A DNA stretch of 8,044 nucleotides, from positions 1 through 8,044 of the forward strand of contig JAUHYJ010000153.1 of assembly GCA_030425785.1 (NCBI GenBank), read 5' to 3'. Within the stretch, counting starts at the first letter, position 1. Every line of letters begins with the position of its first letter. The DNA comes from Acidimicrobiia bacterium (GTDB lineage: Bacteria > Actinomycetota > Acidimicrobiia > Acidimicrobiales > Ilumatobacteraceae). A program made the translations under genes and the position numbers. This document shows, one piece after another, positions 6,726-8,044 of this stretch. Under the pieces are notes generated by a model. That model had not been told where the DNA came from. It did not search any database and saw nothing but the letters and a program-made list of their open reading frames with translations.

Positions 6726-6732
6726 TCAGTCC

Positions 6733-6763
6733 TTGACCTTCCCACGACAGCAACGTTTACGGT
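6733..6763 (+). promoter_or_regulatory. MerR-type stretched promoter of the CcdA-like gene
   Basis: TTGACC (6733-6738) and TACGGT (6758-6763) form -35 and -10 boxes with a 19-bp spacer, as in MerR-activated promoters. GACC (6735-6738) and GGTC (6761-6764) frame an imperfect dyad. The -10 box ends 7 nt before the ATG at 6771, so the mRNA is probably leaderless. The 11-mer CCTTGACCTTC (6731-6741) also occurs at the other MerR promoter. Confidence 0.75.
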
Positions 6764-6770
6764 CGACTCT

Positions 6771-7643
6771 ATGTCCGACCAAACCGCCAGCACCGGCTGG
6801 CTCCGCTACACCGCATGGGCAGCAGCCTCGGTCACGCTCGGCCTAGCGGGATATCTCGGCTACGTCGTCTACCCCCGCTTCGACCTCCCTGCCGGTGCCG
6901 GTGCTGGCCTGCTCGTCCTGGCCGCCGCTGCAGGAGTCGCCTCGTTCTTCTCGCCCTGCTCATTCCCACTGCTGGTGTCGATGCTCGCCCGACCACTCGC
7001 CGCACCCGACGACTCCAATCCAACGCGTCGACCGCTCGGACGCGCGCTGGTCTATGCGACGGCGCTGTCGATCGGTGCGGCGATGTTCCTTGGCCTCCTC
7101 GGGGGAGTTCTGTCTCTGGGCGCCGGATCGGTGGTGGACGACGTGACGTTCACGAGTACCACGGGCCGCGTGCTCCGCGTCGTCGTCGGTGCCGCGCTGA
7201 TCGTGTTCGGACTCGTCCAGACCGGACGAATCGAGGTCAACTTGCGTCGATTCGAGCCCGCGCTCCACCGCACACTCGGCAAACAGGCCGGGCTCCGTCG
7301 TCGACGACCATTTCGCGGGTTCGTCCTGTTCGGCTTCGTCTATCTGCTCGCTGGCTTCGGTTGAACCGGTCCGATCCTGGCCGGTCTGGCCAGCCAAGCC
7401 CTCATCGCCGGAGGAACCAGCGCAGCGCTCGTCAGCTTCGCCGTCGCGGGCACAGCAATCATCACGTTGATGTTCGCGCTGGCACTCTTGCTAGCGGCGG
7501 CACGCGAGCACGTCGTCGACTCGCTGCAACAAGGCGCCCCAACGGTCAAGCGATGGGGAGGACGAATCCTCGTCGTGGTCGGAGCGTGGCTCATCACCCT
7601 CGGAGCTTTCGCTCACTTCTTCGCTGACGTCTTCCCCGTGTGA
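6771..7643 (+). CDS. CcdA/DsbD-type membrane thiol-disulfide transporter, predicted selenoprotein (in-frame TGA read as Sec198)
   Basis: CcdA-family proteins carry reducing power across the membrane through two buried cysteines. Read through the TGA at 7362-7364, this is a 290-residue protein with about six or seven membrane helices. Residues 44-74 contain the first conserved motif, FFSPCSFPLL, with C63. The second motif reads LLAGFG-U-TGPIL, with the TGA as residue 198 exactly where relatives have Cys before T-x-P. After the TGA the frame stays open for 92 codons and gives two or three further helices (200-242 and 265-285) ending in a normal TGA at 7641. A SECIS-like hairpin follows the TGA directly. 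The protein is therefore probably not truncated. No thioredoxin-like partner is adjacent. The start at 6771 fits the MerR-type promoter, and an extension upstream would run antisense through the second MerR gene. Role in metal handling is inferred from the regulator. Confidence 0.88.
7362..7364 (+). other. Predicted selenocysteine codon (in-frame TGA)
   Basis: This TGA interrupts the CcdA-like frame at codon 198, the family's second redox Cys position. Other genes in the window, such as lspA, the CDF gene, the flavoprotein gene and both MerR genes, end at TGA, so TGA is not generally reassigned here. Confidence 0.85.
7365..7393 (+). promoter_or_regulatory. Bacterial SECIS-like element
   Basis: A perfect 6-bp G/C-rich stem, CTGGCC (7377-7382) with GGCCAG (7388-7393), closes a five-base loop GGTCT (7383-7387). 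The first loop G comes 18 nt after the TGA. From memory, the E. coli fdhF SECIS shows the loop GGUCU at the same 18-nt distance, and SelB recognises the loop guanines. No bulged U like that of fdhF is evident in the stem. A weaker competing hairpin, ACCGG (7365-7369) with CCGGT (7381-7385), is possible. Confidence 0.8.
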
Positions 7644-7860
7644 GCAACCTCGCCGGCGGGCCCACCCCGCTCAATCAGCGCACGGTATCCGCTGCGCCCC
7701 ATCAGCTTCAGACCCGTCTCGGATCGGGCACGTTGCTCACGGCGGGTGCGCGGCATGTGGGATCGATGTCAAGCGCGCGGAAACGCACGTCCGGTTTGTA
7801 CATTCGACCCATCCGGGATCCGGCATTACTTGCACGAAGCGGCGCCCGATAACGCGCACC
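7644..7860. other. Intergenic region between converging genes
   Basis: The CcdA-like gene ends at 7643 and the M23 peptidase gene ends at 7861 from the other strand. Short open frames here lack start context and recognisable motifs. I saw no strong terminator hairpin with a T-run and no clear repeat. Confidence 0.4.
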
Positions 7861-8044
7861 TCAGAAGCTGCAGCCGCCTGCCGGTAGGTCAGAGTCGGAG
7901 ACGCCGTCGGCATGGTCATACAGCGCGACCAGCAGCGGCTGAGGACAGCGGCGTTGGCCGCCGATGCGGAGCTCGAGGTGGAGATGAGGCGCACCGGATC
8001 GGCCGGTGTCGCCGCTGTCGGCGATGTGTTGTCCCGGCGCAACC
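7861..8044 (-). CDS. M23-family (LytM-like) metallopeptidase, C-terminal fragment
   Basis: The window edge cuts this gene; only its last 60 codons are present, with the stop TGA at 7863-7861. The frame reads VAPGQHIADSGDTGRSGAPH and continues LHLELRI, which contains the HxH-type zinc and catalytic motif (HLHLE) and the G-x-TG-x-SG turn of LytM-type peptidoglycan endopeptidases. M23 proteins act outside the membrane on cell-wall cross-links and are often secreted or anchored, but the N-terminus is not visible. A short Cys-containing tail (PAGGCSF) follows the domain. It converges with the selenoprotein gene and is probably unrelated to the metal cluster, perhaps marking its right border. Confidence 0.85.
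   Translation of the reverse strand, partial: VAPGQHIADSGDTGRSGAPHLHLELRIGGQRRCPQPLLVALYDHADGVSDSDLPAGGCSF

Noticed and set aside
6315..6770. Upstream extension of the CcdA-like frame
   Set aside because: It runs antisense through the second MerR gene and its promoter. The ATG at 6771 fits the promoter and begins the CcdA-like sequence.
7362..7364. TGA as a true stop, sequencing error or pseudogene
   Set aside because: A frame-preserving change at exactly the conserved Cys, with intact sequence after it and a SECIS-like hairpin at the right distance, is better explained by Sec. An error cannot be fully excluded without reads.
7838..7860. Matching ends of an island (CCGATAA near 7847 and near 461 on the other strand)
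   Set aside because: The shared core is about 7 bases with no longer match, so it does not support attachment sites or terminal inverted repeats.
7737..8042. 101-codon minus-strand open frame at the right edge
   Set aside because: It is a shifted frame over the M23 peptidase, whose HLHLE motif lies in the neighbouring frame that ends at 7861.

Overview
The window reads as a high-GC actinobacterial heavy-metal and thiol-redox gene cluster. The evidence is G/C-rich third codon positions, an actinobacterial CmtR-like metal sensor, and TANNNT -10 boxes lying 6-8 nt before start codons, as expected for leaderless mRNAs. A member of Acidimicrobiia is plausible, but the sequence does not fix the genus. 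No rRNA, tRNA, CRISPR array or intact insertion sequence was seen.

Layout. Positions 1-494 hold no convincing gene, apart from a short protein-like remnant at 356-460. From 495 to 2133 (minus strand) lies a tightly coupled three-gene operon: a CmtR/ArsR-type Cd/Pb-like sensor, a divergent cation diffusion facilitator with an HMA-like N-terminus, and signal peptidase II. Both junctions are 4-bp ATGA overlaps, and a symmetric operator covers the promoter. From 2416 to 5448 (minus strand) a mer-like operon runs in the order small two-helix MerT/MerF-like protein with a Cys-Cys pair, stand-alone CopZ N-terminal-type Fe-S/Zn metallochaperone, MerA-like FAD disulfide oxidoreductase, and ankyrin-repeat protein. 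It is driven by a MerR-type stretched promoter shared with a divergent MerR regulator (5505-5912, plus). From 5950 to 6725 (minus) a second MerR regulator overlaps a YnfA-family membrane protein. Divergent from it, on the plus strand, is a CcdA/DsbD-type membrane thiol-disulfide transporter. The right edge carries the C-terminal part of an M23 peptidase (minus).

Main finding. The CcdA-like frame (6771-7643) is interrupted by a TGA at 7362-7364, exactly where the family has its second conserved membrane Cys. The same frame continues for 92 more codons of good CcdA sequence. Immediately downstream is a hairpin with a GGTCT apical loop whose first G lies 18 nt after the TGA, the same loop and spacing I recall for the E. 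coli fdhF SECIS. The gene is therefore best read as a 290-residue selenoprotein with a Cys63/Sec198 pair, not as a pseudogene or a 197-residue truncated protein.

Working together. The two MerR promoters share the 11-mer CCTTGACCTTC, so the mer-like operon and the selenoprotein gene may answer to the same metal. An inferred model is that metal (perhaps Hg(II), which binds thiols and selenols strongly) is handled at the membrane by the Cys-Cys protein and the Cys/Sec CcdA-like protein, carried by the Fe-S/Zn chaperone, and met by the flavoprotein. Canonical merP and merB are absent, and the flavoprotein lacks the C-terminal Cys pair of true MerA, so the substrate remains unproven.
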